NCBI GenBank assembly: GCA_945869725.1
Contig: CAMBPO010000018.1
Span: forward strand, 1-46,148
Direction of reading: 5' to 3'
Source: Klebsiella pneumoniae
Lineage (GTDB): Bacteria; Pseudomonadota; Gammaproteobacteria; Pseudomonadales; Pseudohongiellaceae
DNA length: 46,148 nucleotides
In this document: piece after piece, positions 27,961 through 38,528 of the stretch
Layout of the letters: every line of letters begins with the position of its first letter
How positions within the stretch are numbered: the stretch's first letter is position 1
Position numbers and translations under genes: made by a program
Notes under the pieces: generated by a model
What the model saw: only the letters and a program-made list of their open reading frames with translations
Databases searched by the model: none
Told to the model about the DNA's origin: nothing

Positions 27961-27965
27961 TGTTG

Positions 27966-28202
27966 TTATTTGTCCTGTGTTTTCTCGGTGCGAGCGCTGA
28001 TGCTGACACCGTCGCTGTCGTCAGCTAACTGATCAGGATCATTTTTGCCGTCTTTGTCGTCATCTTTGACCGCCTGCTTGAAACCTTTCAAGGCTCCACC
28101 AAGGTCACTGCCCAGAGTGCGAAGTTTTTTAGTGCCAAATAGCAGCACAATAATTAATGCGATGATAAGTAACTGCCAGATACTGATGCCGCCGATTCCC
28201 AT
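27966..28202 (-). CDS. tatA: Sec-independent protein translocase subunit TatA
   Basis: Pore-forming Tat subunit. The 78-residue protein has the short N-terminal helix [18 protein letters not shown], the [20 protein letters not shown] hinge and amphipathic helix typical of TatA, and an acidic-charged tail (DDDKDGKND). It follows hisE by 47 bases, inside the long minus-strand run, and is immediately upstream of tatB. Confidence 0.95.
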   Translation of the reverse strand: MGIGGISIWQLLIIALIIVLLFGTKKLRTLGSDLGGALKGFKQAVKDDDKDGKNDPDQLADDSDGVSISARTEKTQDK

Positions 28203-28249
28203 ACTTCCTCCGAATGCCTGACACCTGCATGATTCAGGCTGAAAATTAG

Positions 28250-28603
28250 TTATTTTGCTGTTCTGGATGCCTTTTCGGCGAGTCCGGAGATGTTAAAACG
28301 CTTTCTGAGTTCTTCCAATACCAGCTCGTGGCTCAGCCCGAGATGGCTGAGCATCACCATGCTGTGAAACCATAAGTCTGCGGTCTCGCTGATGACGGTC
28401 TGAACATCAGCGCCACCTTCCACGTCACGAGCAGCCAAAATGGTTTCTACCGCCTCTTCACCCACTTTTTCAAGAATCTTGTTCAGACCCTTCTGATGCA
28501 GGCTGGCCACATAGGAGCTGCTCGCTTCAGCCTGTTTTCGCGCTTCCAGCAACAATGCCAGTTGTTGAAGCACGTCATGTGTTGATTCTGTTGCGTTTGT
28601 CAT
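28250..28603 (-). CDS. hisE: Phosphoribosyl-ATP pyrophosphatase HisE
   Basis: Hydrolyses phosphoribosyl-ATP to phosphoribosyl-AMP, the second step of histidine synthesis. The 117-residue all-helical MazG-like protein carries the metal-binding patterns [17 protein letters not shown] and [13 protein letters not shown]. It is a separate gene from hisI, as in Pseudomonas, while enterobacteria have a fused hisIE. It lies between hisI and tatA. Confidence 0.95.
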   Translation of the reverse strand: MTNATESTHDVLQQLALLLEARKQAEASSSYVASLHQKGLNKILEKVGEEAVETILAARDVEGGADVQTVISETADLWFHSMVMLSHLGLSHELVLEELRKRFNISGLAEKASRTAK

Positions 28604-28629
28604 GGGTTACTGATTTCTGTCTTCGGTTC

Positions 28630-29064
28630 TTAATGGCCAGGATTTTTGTATATCTCGGCCGGATCTTTAATCACGGCATCTGTCAAAGCCCAGCTGATGC
28701 TGTCTTTGCCCTCAGACAGCTGCTGATAAAAACAGCTTAACCTGCCTGTGTGACAGGCGATGCCCCCTGCCTGCTCCACCAGATAACACACCGTATCGCC
28801 ATCGCAATCGAGAAGTATCCGGTGGATGCGCTGCACGTTACCGGACTCCTCGCCTTTGCGCCAGATTTTCTGCCGTGAGCGTGACCAGTACACGGCACGC
28901 CCCTCGGCCTGAGTCAGCGCCAAGGCTTCGCGGTTAATCCATGCATGTGTTAACAAGCGGAGGCTGTGCACGTCCTGAGTTACCACCGGCACCAGTCCTT
29001 CATTGTTCCATTTGACCTGATCTAACCAGTCGGTATTACTCATGTGTTCAGTATGCTCTTTCAC
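28630..29064 (-). CDS. hisI: Phosphoribosyl-AMP cyclohydrolase HisI
   Basis: Opens the purine ring of phosphoribosyl-AMP, the third step of histidine synthesis; a zinc/magnesium enzyme. Of up to 144 residues, the core has [19 protein letters not shown], the metal motif LLDCDGD and [10 protein letters not shown] with its conserved cysteines. The GTG at 29064 overlaps the ubiB stop by four bases, implying coupling. An ATG at 29043 ([12 protein letters not shown]) matches homologue starts better and is equally possible. hisE follows 26 bases downstream. Confidence 0.95.
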   Translation of the reverse strand: MKEHTEHMSNTDWLDQVKWNNEGLVPVVTQDVHSLRLLTHAWINREALALTQAEGRAVYWSRSRQKIWRKGEESGNVQRIHRILLDCDGDTVCYLVEQAGGIACHTGRLSCFYQQLSEGKDSISWALTDAVIKDPAEIYKNPGH

Positions 29065-30626
29065 GATGTGAAATACAAAAAGCTGCTGGCCGCGGTGATC
29101 AACAAGATAACAAGCATCAGTCGTCGCTGCCGTTTGCGGTGACGTTTGTCGCGCAGCCCTTGCTGTAACAGTGCTACCTGCAGCGAGTCATTAATCTCTT
29201 GTAATTTCTGGTGCTGATTCAGGCTGTTGAGCAGCATTTGTGGCAACTGTGGAAACTGCTCAACCCAATCCGGAACATTATCCTTCAGAGCCTTCCACAG
29301 ATAGGAGGGCTGCATGCGGCGCCGGCTCCAGTTCTCCAGAAACGGCAAGGCAGTCTGCCACAGATCCAGTTCAGGGTATAGCTGACGGCCCAGGCCTTCA
29401 ACGTTCAGCAAGGTCTTCTGCAGCAGCACTAGTGATGGTTGGACTTCCATATTAAAGCGCCCGGCAGTGCGGAACAGTTGCACCAGCAGATACCCAAAAG
29501 AGATATCCTTGAGAGGCTTTTCAAAGATGGGTTCACAGACAGTGCGCATGGCCGCCTCAAATTCGACCACGTTGGTATTTTTGGGTACCCACCCGCATTC
29601 GACATGCAGCTCAGCCACTTTGCGGTAATCGCGTTTGAAAATTGCAAGCAGATTACGCGCCAAATATTGTTGGTCGTCGCGGCTCAATGAGCCGATGATG
29701 GCGCAGTCGATAGCAATATACTGAGGGAACTGCGGATTGGCTGGATCCACAAAAATATTGCCGGGATGCATGTCGGCATGAAAAAAACTGTGCTCAAACA
29801 CTTGCGTAAAAAAGATGCCGACGCCGGTCTCGGCCAACTGTTTCAGATTGACGCCATGCGCGGTCAGTGTAGCAATGTCGGACACCGGGATGCCGCGAAT
29901 ACGTTCGGTCACCAGCATGCCATCGCGCGTAACATCCCAGTAGACCTTGGGGACATACAGTTTGGGTGAGTTCTCAAAATTGCGGCGCAGCAGCGTCGTG
30001 TTGGCACCTTCGGAGAGCAGATTCAATTCCCCGAGAATAATGTGTTCGTAATCGTTGATGACTTCGCGAGGTTTCAGGCGCCGGCCATCGGGCAGATAAC
30101 GTTCGACCATCCGCGCTACCCACTTGAGCACTTTGATGTCTTCGCGGATGGTGACTTCAATGCCGGGTCGCAGGATTTTGATGACCACTTCCTCGCCGCT
30201 GATCAGGTGAGCTTCATGCACCTGAGCAATCGAGGCCGATGCCAGCGATTGTGCTTTGATGTCACGGAAGCTTTGTTGCCAGGGCATCCCCAGCGCTTTT
30301 TCGACCACATCAAACACCGAGGGCGACGTGAATCCAGGGACACGATCCTGAAGGTGTTGCAGCTCGTCACTGATGTCCAGAGGCAGAAAGTCCCGGCGTG
30401 TGGATAACAACTGACCAAACTTGATATAGATTGGGCCTAGGTCTTGCAGTGCCTCTTTAAGGCGCTGCGGAGGTGTCAGATCGCGTGTTCTGCTGCCCGT
30501 AAAAACGCCGATGCTGGCCATCAGCAGTCGTAACGGCCAAGCATTGGCTGTCAGAGGGCTGATCTGGTCAAGACGGTATCTGGCGCAGACCGACATGATA
30601 CGCAGCAGGCGGGGAAGGTGGGACAC
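29061..30626 (-). CDS. ubiB: Ubiquinone biosynthesis protein UbiB
   Basis: Atypical kinase-like (ADCK/ABC1) protein needed for ubiquinone synthesis, probably helping to deliver lipid intermediates. The start is a GTG at 30626, with the SD sequence TGAGGA formed partly by the coq7 stop. The 521 residues include the signature [17 protein letters not shown] (KxGQ), ASIAQVHEA, the [11 protein letters not shown] catalytic-like loop, and one C-terminal membrane helix ([18 protein letters not shown]). The loop after the HPGN motif reads [10 protein letters not shown] where E. coli has DCGIVG. It overlaps hisI and follows coq7 by nine bases, grouping two ubiquinone genes. Confidence 0.95.
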   Translation of the reverse strand: MSHLPRLLRIMSVCARYRLDQISPLTANAWPLRLLMASIGVFTGSRTRDLTPPQRLKEALQDLGPIYIKFGQLLSTRRDFLPLDISDELQHLQDRVPGFTSPSVFDVVEKALGMPWQQSFRDIKAQSLASASIAQVHEAHLISGEEVVIKILRPGIEVTIREDIKVLKWVARMVERYLPDGRRLKPREVINDYEHIILGELNLLSEGANTTLLRRNFENSPKLYVPKVYWDVTRDGMLVTERIRGIPVSDIATLTAHGVNLKQLAETGVGIFFTQVFEHSFFHADMHPGNIFVDPANPQFPQYIAIDCAIIGSLSRDDQQYLARNLLAIFKRDYRKVAELHVECGWVPKNTNVVEFEAAMRTVCEPIFEKPLKDISFGYLLVQLFRTAGRFNMEVQPSLVLLQKTLLNVEGLGRQLYPELDLWQTALPFLENWSRRRMQPSYLWKALKDNVPDWVEQFPQLPQMLLNSLNQHQKLQEINDSLQVALLQQGLRDKRHRKRQRRLMLVILLITAASSFLYFTS

Positions 30627-30635
30627 CAGAATTCC

Positions 30636-31292
30636 TCAGACCCGTTTGGTCAGGGCTTTCATAACCCCGGCCATCAGTTTCATACCGGCCGTGATGGGCA
30701 ATGGCAGGTCGGCACCGCCGGCTGCCATGGCACTGTCACCATGTTTTTGTTCATCGATAATCATTTGTTGAATAATGGCGCGGCTCTTTTGGTCGTGTGC
30801 CGGTAACTGTTGCAGATGATCCTGCAGATGCTCACAGACCTGTTTTTCAGTTTCACCCACAAACCCCAGACTCCACTTGTCGCCTACAGCGCCAGCGACC
30901 GCACCCAGTCCAAAAGATAAGGCATAAAACGCCGGATTCAGCAGGCTGGGGCGACTGTCGAGTTCTTTGAGCCGGGTTTCGCACCAGGCCAGGTGATCGA
31001 CTTCTTCGGCCGCTGCATGATTCATGCTATCTCGCACATCCGGCAGACGAGCGCTCAGTGATTGGCCCTGATACAGGGCCTGTGCACATACTTCGCCGGT
31101 GTGATTAATGCGCATTAGTCCGGCGGCCAGCAAACGCTCAGCCTCGGATAATTCGCCTTCTTCCGTTTTGGCTGCGGGTGAGCCGCGCTGAGCGTGACTG
31201 CTACCCGGTATCAGCGTATGCAGCGCCTGGTCCAATTGTAGGATCAGCCGGTCTGCCAGGCTGAAGTGATCGCGATTATCAGATGTGCTCAT
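30636..31292 (-). CDS. coq7: Demethoxyubiquinone hydroxylase (Coq7 family)
   Basis: Di-iron monooxygenase for the last ring hydroxylation of ubiquinone synthesis, used instead of flavin-dependent UbiF. The 218-residue protein has the repeated iron-ligand motifs: NHTGEVCAQALYQGQ, AAAEEVDHLAWC, GETEKQVCEHLQDH and DEQKHGDSA. An N-terminal extension of about 45 residues is variable. It lies 17 bases after purD and nine before ubiB, with SD-stop overlap, so co-translation with ubiB is likely. In Pseudomonas coq7 is far from ubiB. Confidence 0.94.
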   Translation of the reverse strand: MSTSDNRDHFSLADRLILQLDQALHTLIPGSSHAQRGSPAAKTEEGELSEAERLLAAGLMRINHTGEVCAQALYQGQSLSARLPDVRDSMNHAAAEEVDHLAWCETRLKELDSRPSLLNPAFYALSFGLGAVAGAVGDKWSLGFVGETEKQVCEHLQDHLQQLPAHDQKSRAIIQQMIIDEQKHGDSAMAAGGADLPLPITAGMKLMAGVMKALTKRV

Positions 31293-31309
31293 AAGCGTTT
31301 GTCCGGTTA

Positions 31310-32605
31310 CTAGTCACCAGCTGTTTCCCGGGCAATGGCCCGGTGTCCGATATCTTTACGGTAATAGATTCTATCCCAGTGGATGTTTTCCGCCAGCCGA
31401 TACGCCGCTTTTTGTGCATGGGTAACCGTATCGCCCAATGCCACAGCGCACAACACGCGGCCACCGTTGGTGACTACCTTGCCATCGCTCAGGGTCGTGC
31501 CGGCATGGAATACTTTGCCATGGCCGGATTGAGAGGCTTTATCAAGGCCGCTGATCAAGGCGCCTTTATCGTAGGCATCGGGATAACCACCTGCGGCAAG
31601 CACCACACCAATCGCAGCACGAGAGTCCCACTCCGCGTGTTTTTGGTCAAGCCGGCCATCAATAGCGGCCTGGCACAGATCGGCCAGATCTGATTGCAGA
31701 CGCATCATCACTGGTTGCGCTTCCGGGTCGCCAAAACGACAGTTAAACTCGATGACAAAAGGATTACCGTGGTCGTCAATCATCAGGCCGGCATACAGGA
31801 AACCGGTGTAAGGATTGCCTTCGGCAGCCATGCCGCGCACGGTCGGCATAATCACCTGTTGCATGACGCGCTCATGAATCTCAGGTGTTACCACCGGCGC
31901 AGGCGAATAAGCGCCCATGCCACCGGTATTGGGTCCTTTATCGCCGTCGTCCCGCGCCTTGTGATCCTGCGAGGTTGCAAACGGGAGTACATGCTCACCA
32001 TCCACCATCACGATAAAACTGGCTTCTTCGCCGAGCAGGAATTGTTCAATGACCACACGACTGCCGGCATCACCAAATTTATTGCCGGATAACATATCGC
32101 GAATGGTTGATTCAGCCTCTTCCTGGGTCTGCGGAATAATCACACCTTTGCCCGCTGCCAGGCCGTCGGCTTTTATGACGATGGGTATGCCTTGCTGTCT
32201 GACATAGGCAATGGCGGCGTCTGCATCGGTAAAGTTCTGATAGGCCGCGGTGGGAATGTTGTGCCTGGCAAGAAAGTCTTTGGTAAAGGCTTTGGAACCT
32301 TCCAGCTGCGCTGCGGCCTTGCGTGGGCCAAATGCACGAAGACCCTGGGCGCTGAAATAATCAACAACACCGGCAACCAAAGGCGCTTCCGGGCCAACAA
32401 CGGTCAGGCCAACATCATTGTTTTTGGCAAAGGCTGCCAGCGCCGGGAAATCCAGGGCATCAATGGCGACGTTTTCGACGCCCGCCTCAGTGGCGCTGCC
32501 GGCATTGCCTGGTGCCACAAATACTTTGTTAACGCCTGCTGATTGAACCAATTTCCAGGCCAGTGCATGTTCACGTCCGCCGTTGCCGAGTATCAGAACA
32601 TTCAT
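31310..32605 (-). CDS. purD: Phosphoribosylamine-glycine ligase PurD
   Basis: ATP-grasp ligase joining glycine to phosphoribosylamine in purine synthesis. From the ATG at 32605, preceded by GAGGATTG, it has 431 residues. It shows [16 protein letters not shown] at the N-terminus, the ATP-grasp segment [34 protein letters not shown], and the metal site [16 protein letters not shown] two codons upstream is a less likely start. It follows purH by nine bases; purH-purD is the common order. Confidence 0.97.
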   Translation of the reverse strand: MNVLILGNGGREHALAWKLVQSAGVNKVFVAPGNAGSATEAGVENVAIDALDFPALAAFAKNNDVGLTVVGPEAPLVAGVVDYFSAQGLRAFGPRKAAAQLEGSKAFTKDFLARHNIPTAAYQNFTDADAAIAYVRQQGIPIVIKADGLAAGKGVIIPQTQEEAESTIRDMLSGNKFGDAGSRVVIEQFLLGEEASFIVMVDGEHVLPFATSQDHKARDDGDKGPNTGGMGAYSPAPVVTPEIHERVMQQVIMPTVRGMAAEGNPYTGFLYAGLMIDDHGNPFVIEFNCRFGDPEAQPVMMRLQSDLADLCQAAIDGRLDQKHAEWDSRAAIGVVLAAGGYPDAYDKGALISGLDKASQSGHGKVFHAGTTLSDGKVVTNGGRVLCAVALGDTVTHAQKAAYRLAENIHWDRIYYRKDIGHRAIARETAGD

Positions 32606-32614
32606 ATGCAATCC

Positions 32615-34186
32615 TCAATGGCGGAAGTGGCGGATGCCGGTAAACACCATCGCCATGCCGGCTTCGTCGGCAGCCGCGATGACTTCTGCGTCACGCATCG
32701 AACCGCCGGGCTGAATGACCGCGCTGATGCCGGCCTTAGCGGCGGCATCAATGCCATCACGGAAGGGGAAAAACGCATCGGATGCCATCACCGAGCCTTC
32801 CACCACCAGATTTTCATCTGCTGCTTTAATGCCTGCAATTTTTGCGCTGTAGACGCGACTCATCTGGCCTGCACCAATGCCAATGGTCTGTAAGTTCTTG
32901 CAGTAGACAATCGCATTGGATTTCACAAACTGCGCTACAGTCCATGCAAACATCAGGTCAGCCAGTTCTTGTTCACTGGGCTGGCGTTTGCTGACCACAG
33001 TCAGATCGGCGCGGCTGATCTGATGGATGTCTCTGTCCTGCACCAGCAGGCCGCCGTTGATACGTTTGTAATCCCAGGCCGCCAACGGTTTGGCAGGCCA
33101 TTGACCGCAGGCCAGCACACGCACATTGGGCTTGCCAGCGAACACGTGTAAAGCCTCTTGAGAGACAGTTGGCGCAATAATCACTTCGCTGAACTGCTGA
33201 TCAACAATCTTCTGTGCGGTTGCAGCGTCAAGTTCGCGGTTAAACGCAATGATGCCGCCAAAAGCAGACGTCGGGTCGGTCTGAAATGCCAGCTGATAGG
33301 CTTCCTGTATGGACCCGGCAATGGCAACGCCGCAGGGATTGGCATGTTTCACAATCACACAGGCCGGCTCGCTGAAACTCTTCACGCATTCCAGTGCTGC
33401 ATCCGTGTCAGCGATATTATTGTAGGAGAGCTCTTTGCCCTGAAGTTGTGTTGCAGTGCTGACGCTGGCTTCCTGCGGCTGCTTCTCAACATAAAACGCT
33501 GCGTTCTGATGCGGGTTTTCGCCATAACGCAGGTCTTGTTTTTTGTGAAACTGGCTGGAGAAACTGCGCGGGAATTCGCTGCCGGAAACGATCTTGCCAA
33601 GGTAATTGGCAATGGCGCCGTCATAAGCAGCGGTGTGTTCATAAGTGCGCACCGCCAGATCAAAGCGAGTGGCCTGTGTCAGTCCGCCTTCATTGGTATT
33701 CATTTCGCTGAGCACCAGGGCGTAATCTGCCGGATTGACAACAACCGCGACCCAGGCGTGATTTTTGGCAGCTGCTCGCAACATGGTGGGCCCACCAATA
33801 TCGATATTCTCGATAGCTGTAGCCAGATCACAACCCGGTTTGGCGACAGTTGCCTCAAACGGATACAGGTTAACCACCACCAGATCAATGGGCGGAATGT
33901 TGTGAGCCTTCATGACGTCGGCATCAATCTGACGGCGGGCCAGAATTCCGCCATGCACCTTGGGGTGCAGGGTTTTGACACGACCATCCATCATCTCCGG
34001 AAAGCCAGTGTAGTCAGCAATTTCGATTGCCGGAATGTTGTTATCTTGCAAGAGGCGATAGGTGCCGCCTGTCGATAAAATCTCTACGCCGGCGCTCTGC
34101 AGCGAGCGGGCGAATTCCACAATACCCGACTTGTCCGACACACTGAGCAATGCGCGGCGAATGACAGCAATTTGATCTGAAGACAT
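32615..34186 (-). CDS. purH: Bifunctional AICAR transformylase / IMP cyclohydrolase PurH
   Basis: Catalyses the last two steps to IMP and consumes AICAR, including that made by HisF. The ATG at 34186 gives 523 residues; 30 codons open upstream are unconserved. The N-terminal MGS-like cyclohydrolase domain has [15 protein letters not shown] and STGGTYRLL. The C-terminal transformylase domain has the catalytic KHANPCGVA and [11 protein letters not shown] and ends [10 protein letters not shown]. It follows fis by about 93 bases, in the fis-purH-purD order seen in Pseudomonas. Confidence 0.97.
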   Translation of the reverse strand: MSSDQIAVIRRALLSVSDKSGIVEFARSLQSAGVEILSTGGTYRLLQDNNIPAIEIADYTGFPEMMDGRVKTLHPKVHGGILARRQIDADVMKAHNIPPIDLVVVNLYPFEATVAKPGCDLATAIENIDIGGPTMLRAAAKNHAWVAVVVNPADYALVLSEMNTNEGGLTQATRFDLAVRTYEHTAAYDGAIANYLGKIVSGSEFPRSFSSQFHKKQDLRYGENPHQNAAFYVEKQPQEASVSTATQLQGKELSYNNIADTDAALECVKSFSEPACVIVKHANPCGVAIAGSIQEAYQLAFQTDPTSAFGGIIAFNRELDAATAQKIVDQQFSEVIIAPTVSQEALHVFAGKPNVRVLACGQWPAKPLAAWDYKRINGGLLVQDRDIHQISRADLTVVSKRQPSEQELADLMFAWTVAQFVKSNAIVYCKNLQTIGIGAGQMSRVYSAKIAGIKAADENLVVEGSVMASDAFFPFRDGIDAAAKAGISAVIQPGGSMRDAEVIAAADEAGMAMVFTGIRHFRH

Positions 34187-34279
34187 AGTAGTAGAGGCAG
34201 TTTTAGTAAGTGGTTGCAGTTTAAAAGGTGGGTAATTCGTCTGAGGATGTTGTGACGGCGTGTTGATGACGGGCAAGAA

Positions 34280-34597
34280 TCACAACAGACCGTACTGTTT
34301 CATCTTTTTCCGTAGGGTACCACGGTTCAAACCCAGCATGGTAGCCGCCTCGCTTTGGTTGCCATCGGTGTGTTTGAGTACCGCTTCCATTAACGGAGCC
34401 TCAACTTCACTGAGTACCAGTTCATAAAGATTATGGGTCAGCTGAGCATCCCCGAGATCGTCAAAATACTTCTCCATCGCGCGCCCGACACACTGCCTAA
34501 GACTCTGGTTGGATGCCGGGTCGGTCATGGTTGTTGTTTTGCCCGGACTTGCCGCGGGTTGCTTTACAAGGCCGCTCTTCAAGGTTTCTTTTTTCAT
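34280..34597 (-). CDS. fis: DNA-binding protein Fis
   Basis: Nucleoid protein that bends DNA and stimulates rRNA and growth-phase promoters. The 105-residue protein has the C-terminal helix-turn-helix QSEAATMLGLNRGTLRKKMK (about 80-99), and the preceding helices LYELVLSEVEAPLMEAVLKH. Its N-terminal 20-30 residues are variable. It lies 29 bases after dusB, the standard dusB-fis operon, where dusB provides the 5' part of the transcript. Confidence 0.95.
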   Translation of the reverse strand: MKKETLKSGLVKQPAASPGKTTTMTDPASNQSLRQCVGRAMEKYFDDLGDAQLTHNLYELVLSEVEAPLMEAVLKHTDGNQSEAATMLGLNRGTLRKKMKQYGLL

Positions 34598-34626
34598 GGT
34601 GGTACAGGCAAATCTCTGTGTTGGCT

Positions 34627-35694
34627 TTATTTATGGGTTTGTGCTGCTACAGCAGTCAGCAAAGACAGGTGTGCGCGGTGCCAGTTTTGCAGGATATCCT
34701 GTTGATCCGTGACACAGTTTGCCTGCATAAATTCAGACTTCAATAACTCACCACCCGGTAGCGCTTTACTGTACCAGTCAATATGTTTGCGGGCAAAGAG
34801 TGTCCCGCGGAAATCTCCATAAAATGCGTGCAGCGCACAAATATGGTCCTGCATCAGAATGCTGATCTCGCTCGCAGATGGCGGTCTTGCATGGTCGCCA
34901 TGCTCAAGGTATTGACGGATTTCTCTGAATATCCACGGTTTGCCCTGAGCGGCACGGCCGATCATCAGTCCATCCGCCCCGGTATGTCTGAGTACCTGCA
35001 CCGCTTTTTCGGGTGAATCAATATCACCGTTTGCAATCACCGGTATGCCGACACTTTGCTTGATCGCGGCGATCGTGTCGTACTCAACATCGCCGACAAA
35101 GCGGCACTCGCGGGTTCTGCCATGAACACTGATCATGCGAATGCCGCAGTCTTCAGCGATGCGGGCAATATCGACACCGTTTTTTTGTGCCCGACACCAA
35201 CCCGTGCGCATTTTGAGTGTCACAGGAATATCAACAGCCTGCACAACGGCTCGCAGTATCTGTTCAACCAGTTCGGGGTCGCGCATCAGCGCTGACCCCG
35301 CCGCCTTTTTCAAGACCTTTTTGGCCGGGCAACCCATGTTTATATCGATGACTTCAGCGCCCATGTCAGCATTCAGGCGGGCGGCCTCGGCCATCATCTC
35401 TGGGTCAAAACCGGCAATCTGCACAATTTCAGGGCCACAGGCGGCAGTGCGTCTGAGTCTGAGGCGGTTCTTTTCGGATTTCCACATGGCCGTATCTGCC
35501 GGCAACATTTCAGCGATGGTGAGAGTGGCGCCCTGTTGCAGGCACACTTCTCGAAACGGTACATCACTGACGCCCACCATAGGCGCAAGCAAGATCGGTC
35601 GCTCCAGCACGTGTTTGCCAAGCCTAAAGGGCTTGATATCGGGCAAGCCATGCGGATTGTGGAGATGTCCGGAAGCTTGATCAGTTGTGCTCAT
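34627..35694 (-). CDS. dusB: tRNA-dihydrouridine synthase DusB
   Basis: FMN-dependent reduction of uridine to dihydrouridine in tRNA. The ATG at 35694 (MSTTDQASGHLHN) gives 355 residues; longer upstream reading runs back through the DUF3426 gene and is not conserved. It has LLAPMVGVSDVPFR near the start, DINMGCPAKKVLKKAAGSAL with the catalytic Cys, VTLKMRTGW, and GADGLMIGRAAQGKPW. The first 14 bases overlap the end of the DUF3426 gene. The roughly 35 residues before the barrel are longer than in E. coli DusB (321 residues). Confidence 0.94.
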   Translation of the reverse strand: MSTTDQASGHLHNPHGLPDIKPFRLGKHVLERPILLAPMVGVSDVPFREVCLQQGATLTIAEMLPADTAMWKSEKNRLRLRRTAACGPEIVQIAGFDPEMMAEAARLNADMGAEVIDINMGCPAKKVLKKAAGSALMRDPELVEQILRAVVQAVDIPVTLKMRTGWCRAQKNGVDIARIAEDCGIRMISVHGRTRECRFVGDVEYDTIAAIKQSVGIPVIANGDIDSPEKAVQVLRHTGADGLMIGRAAQGKPWIFREIRQYLEHGDHARPPSASEISILMQDHICALHAFYGDFRGTLFARKHIDWYSKALPGGELLKSEFMQANCVTDQQDILQNWHRAHLSLLTAVAAQTHK

Positions 35695-36262
35695 AAACAA
35701 ACTCGATTGTGTAGTTGACAGCCTCTTGCCCCGGATCAAGAATTTCAAGAGTGCCCAGAATCTCAGACCCCGCAGGAATTGTAATCCGTGACAGCAGTGA
35801 CGCATCCAGATAATGCCCCGGATAAAAACGTCGGCCTGCAACCGCCTGTTGCTGTGTATTGCTGAATGAAAGGTCAACTGAGGGGTGCGGCTGCGCAAAC
35901 AGTGCGGCATTAAAAATGCCAAAACGGACAAGCAGCATGGATTCGTAGTCAGGGTGTGGAGAGACTTCAACAAATGTGCTGCGCAATTGTTCAGTGTCGC
36001 GTAACACCGGCAGTGCGCATGCCACACGAGTACACAGGCCCGTTAACAGATCTCTGACGCGTGTGTCACGCAACAGTGTGTCTTTGTTGAAAAAAACCAG
36101 TTGCGCGACAAGACCGGCAAACAAAACAATAATCAGAAAAATGCCGGCAACGGCTGCCAGCCAGGATCGCTGCGCAGGCGGCGGTGCCCCAAGCACCAGA
36201 GATTCATCAAACTGCGGCAGATGCGCTATTTTATCGCTGTTGGTTTCCAGTATTGTCCACAT
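35681..36262 (-). CDS. DUF3426 domain-containing membrane protein
   Basis: Family of unknown function usually encoded between prmA and dusB in Gammaproteobacteria. The 193 residues have a short cytoplasmic N-terminus, one membrane helix at about 34-57, and a periplasmic DUF3426 domain including LCTRVACALPVLRD and RFYPGHYLDASLL. Many homologues begin with an MJ0042-type zinc ribbon with CPxC pairs; that is absent here. The gene overlaps prmA by 32 bases at its start and dusB by 14 at its end. An internal start cannot be excluded, but the reading frame is clearly coding. Confidence 0.8.
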   Translation of the reverse strand: MWTILETNSDKIAHLPQFDESLVLGAPPPAQRSWLAAVAGIFLIIVLFAGLVAQLVFFNKDTLLRDTRVRDLLTGLCTRVACALPVLRDTEQLRSTFVEVSPHPDYESMLLVRFGIFNAALFAQPHPSVDLSFSNTQQQAVAGRRFYPGHYLDASLLSRITIPAGSEILGTLEILDPGQEAVNYTIEFVYEHN

Positions 36263-37145
36263 GGTTATTCAGATGTCGCGTGCCGGTGATGCGAACCCAT
36301 TGCTCGCGGATGACCGGGGTCTCCAGTTCAAACCAGGGTTGGTATGACCGAATCAGTGATTCCGTTTGTTCAGACAAAACCCCCGAGAGAATCAGCTTGC
36401 CACCCGGTTTGGTCAGGTTGGTGAGCACCGGTGTCAGTTCCTCAAGGGGGCCGGAAAGTATGTTGGCTAACACGATATCTGCCGGTTGATGCTGTTCCCC
36501 GGGCATAAACACCGTTAGTTTTTCAGCAGCGACCCCGTTCATTTCCCGATTGTTGCGTGTGGCGATGATGGCCTGCGGATCATTGTCGACGCCAATCGCC
36601 TTGTCAGCGCCCAGCAATATTGCCGCAATCGCCAGAATGCCTGAGCCGCAGCCGTAATCGATAACCGACTTTCCTGCCACATCGCAGCCGTCCAGCCATT
36701 CCAGACACAATGCCGTGGTCGGGTGTGTTCCCGATCCGAACGCAAGGCCAGGATCCAGCATCAGGTTGACGGCATCGGGTTCCGGTGGCTGCAGCCAGCT
36801 GGGGCAGACCCATAGGCGTTTGCCAAAACAAATGGGTTTAAAGTCGTCCATCCACGCGCGTTCCCAATCCTGATCGGCAATCTCTTCGATTTCCAGATCC
36901 TGCTCGGTCAGGCGTGAACCGTTCACAATACGTTTTACGATAGTTTTTAACGGGGCTTTGGCTTCAAACAAGGCATTTAACTGCATGTTCTGCCATAAAG
37001 GAGTTGTTCCCGGATCCAATTGAAATACCGCCACATCCTCGGCATCCTGAAGCGTCACCGACACCGCGCCCAGCGACTGGAACAGTTGTTCCATCGCTGC
37101 AGCCTCGGTGTCAGTGATTCGGGCATTAATCTGTAACCAAGGCAT
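36231..37145 (-). CDS. prmA: Ribosomal protein L11 methyltransferase PrmA
   Basis: SAM-dependent trimethylation of ribosomal protein L11. The 304-residue protein has an N-terminal L11-binding domain (1-60), a linker, and the methyltransferase core with LAFGSGTHPTT (134-144), VIDYGCGSGILAIAA (161-175), GVDNDPQAI and the NPPY-like ADIVLANILSGPL. It lies 12 bases after accC. Its last 32 bases are inside the start of the DUF3426 gene. Confidence 0.96.
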   Translation of the reverse strand: MPWLQINARITDTEAAAMEQLFQSLGAVSVTLQDAEDVAVFQLDPGTTPLWQNMQLNALFEAKAPLKTIVKRIVNGSRLTEQDLEIEEIADQDWERAWMDDFKPICFGKRLWVCPSWLQPPEPDAVNLMLDPGLAFGSGTHPTTALCLEWLDGCDVAGKSVIDYGCGSGILAIAAILLGADKAIGVDNDPQAIIATRNNREMNGVAAEKLTVFMPGEQHQPADIVLANILSGPLEELTPVLTNLTKPGGKLILSGVLSEQTESLIRSYQPWFELETPVIREQWVRITGTRHLNNHVDNTGNQQR

Positions 37146-37157
37146 GTGTTAGCTCAC

Positions 37158-38516
37158 TCAGCTGTTTTTGCCGTGAGCGCCGGCCAGCATGTGCTCCAGA
37201 TAGTGGATGTTGGTGCCGCCTTTGCGGAAGTTCGGATCACGCAGGATATCTTTGTGCAAAGGGGTGTTGGTGCGAATGCCGTCAATCAGCAGTTCGTCCA
37301 GCGCGTTCTGCATACGGGCTAACGCTTCATCACGAGTACTGCCGTAACTGATCAACTTGCCGATCAGTGAATCGTAATGCGGCGGGACGGTGTAACCACT
37401 GTAAATATGAGAGTCAACCCGGATGCCATTACCGCCTGGGGCATGGAACAGGTTGATTTTTCCTGGACAGGGCATGAAGGACACCGGGTCTTCTGCGTTG
37501 ATACGGCATTCGATGGCGTGGCCTTTGATTTTGACGTCTTCCTGGCGGATGCTGAGCGGAATACCGCTGGCGATTCTCAGTTGTTCTTTAACAATATCGA
37601 TACCAGTGACCATTTCGGTAACCGGGTGCTCGACCTGAACACGGGTGTTCATTTCAATAAAGTAGAACTGTTTGTCCTGATACAAGAACTCCAACGTGCC
37701 GGCGCCGCGATACTTCATCTGCTTGCAGGCTTTAATGCAGGTTTCGGCGACCTGGTTTCGAATGTCGTCGGGAATGTCCGGTGCGGGCGCTTCTTCCAAC
37801 ACTTTTTGATGCCGGCGTTGCATAGAGCAGTCCCGGTCGCCGAGGTAAATGGCGTTACCAAGGCCGTCGCCGAGCACCTGAATTTCAACATGACGCGGGT
37901 TTTCTAGGAATTTTTCCAGATACACAGTGCCGTTGCCGAACGCCGCTTTAGCTTCTGATTGCGTGACATAAATGGAGTTCAGCAATGCCGCTTCACTGTG
38001 CACTACACGCATGCCGCGTCCACCGCCACCGGCAGCGGCTTTGATAATTACCGGGTAGCCAATGCGTTTGGCGACTGCCAACGTGCGCTCGGCGTTGTCG
38101 TCAAGCGGGCCATCAGAACCCGGAACTGTAGGCACCCCGGCCGATTTCATGGCGTTAATCGCAGAGACTTTATCGCCCATCAGGCGTATGGTTTCAGCTC
38201 GTGGTCCAATAAAAATGAAGCCACTACGCTCGACCTGATCTGCAAAGTCAGCGTTTTCTGACAGAAAACCATAACCGGGATGAATGGCAACCGCATCGGT
38301 GACCTCCGTGGCTGCGATGATTGCAGGCACATTAAGGTAACTTTTTGAGGCGCTGGCAGGGCCGATACACACAGATTCATCTGCTAACCGGACATGCATC
38401 AGGTCACGGTCTGCGCTGGAGTGCACGGCGACGGTTTTGATGCCGAGTTCCTTGCAGGCGCGCAGGATTCGCAATGCAATTTCGCCACGATTGGCGATCA
38501 GGACTTTTTCCAGCAT
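37158..38516 (-). CDS. accC: Acetyl-CoA carboxylase, biotin carboxylase subunit AccC
   Basis: ATP-dependent carboxylation of the biotin on AccB, the first half of malonyl-CoA synthesis. The 452 residues show the N-terminal [32 protein letters not shown], the glycine-rich ATP loop [35 protein letters not shown] and the ending NIHYLEHML. It is 12 bases downstream of accB, the usual accBC operon. With fabA and fabB nearby, the region gathers fatty-acid genes. Confidence 0.98.
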   Translation of the reverse strand: MLEKVLIANRGEIALRILRACKELGIKTVAVHSSADRDLMHVRLADESVCIGPASASKSYLNVPAIIAATEVTDAVAIHPGYGFLSENADFADQVERSGFIFIGPRAETIRLMGDKVSAINAMKSAGVPTVPGSDGPLDDNAERTLAVAKRIGYPVIIKAAAGGGGRGMRVVHSEAALLNSIYVTQSEAKAAFGNGTVYLEKFLENPRHVEIQVLGDGLGNAIYLGDRDCSMQRRHQKVLEEAPAPDIPDDIRNQVAETCIKACKQMKYRGAGTLEFLYQDKQFYFIEMNTRVQVEHPVTEMVTGIDIVKEQLRIASGIPLSIRQEDVKIKGHAIECRINAEDPVSFMPCPGKINLFHAPGGNGIRVDSHIYSGYTVPPHYDSLIGKLISYGSTRDEALARMQNALDELLIDGIRTNTPLHKDILRDPNFRKGGTNIHYLEHMLAGAHGKNS

Positions 38517-38528
38517 GAGCGTAATCCC

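Noticed and set aside
33158..34078. 306-codon open frame antisense to purH
   Set aside because: It mirrors the PurH codons; no independent evidence for a gene.
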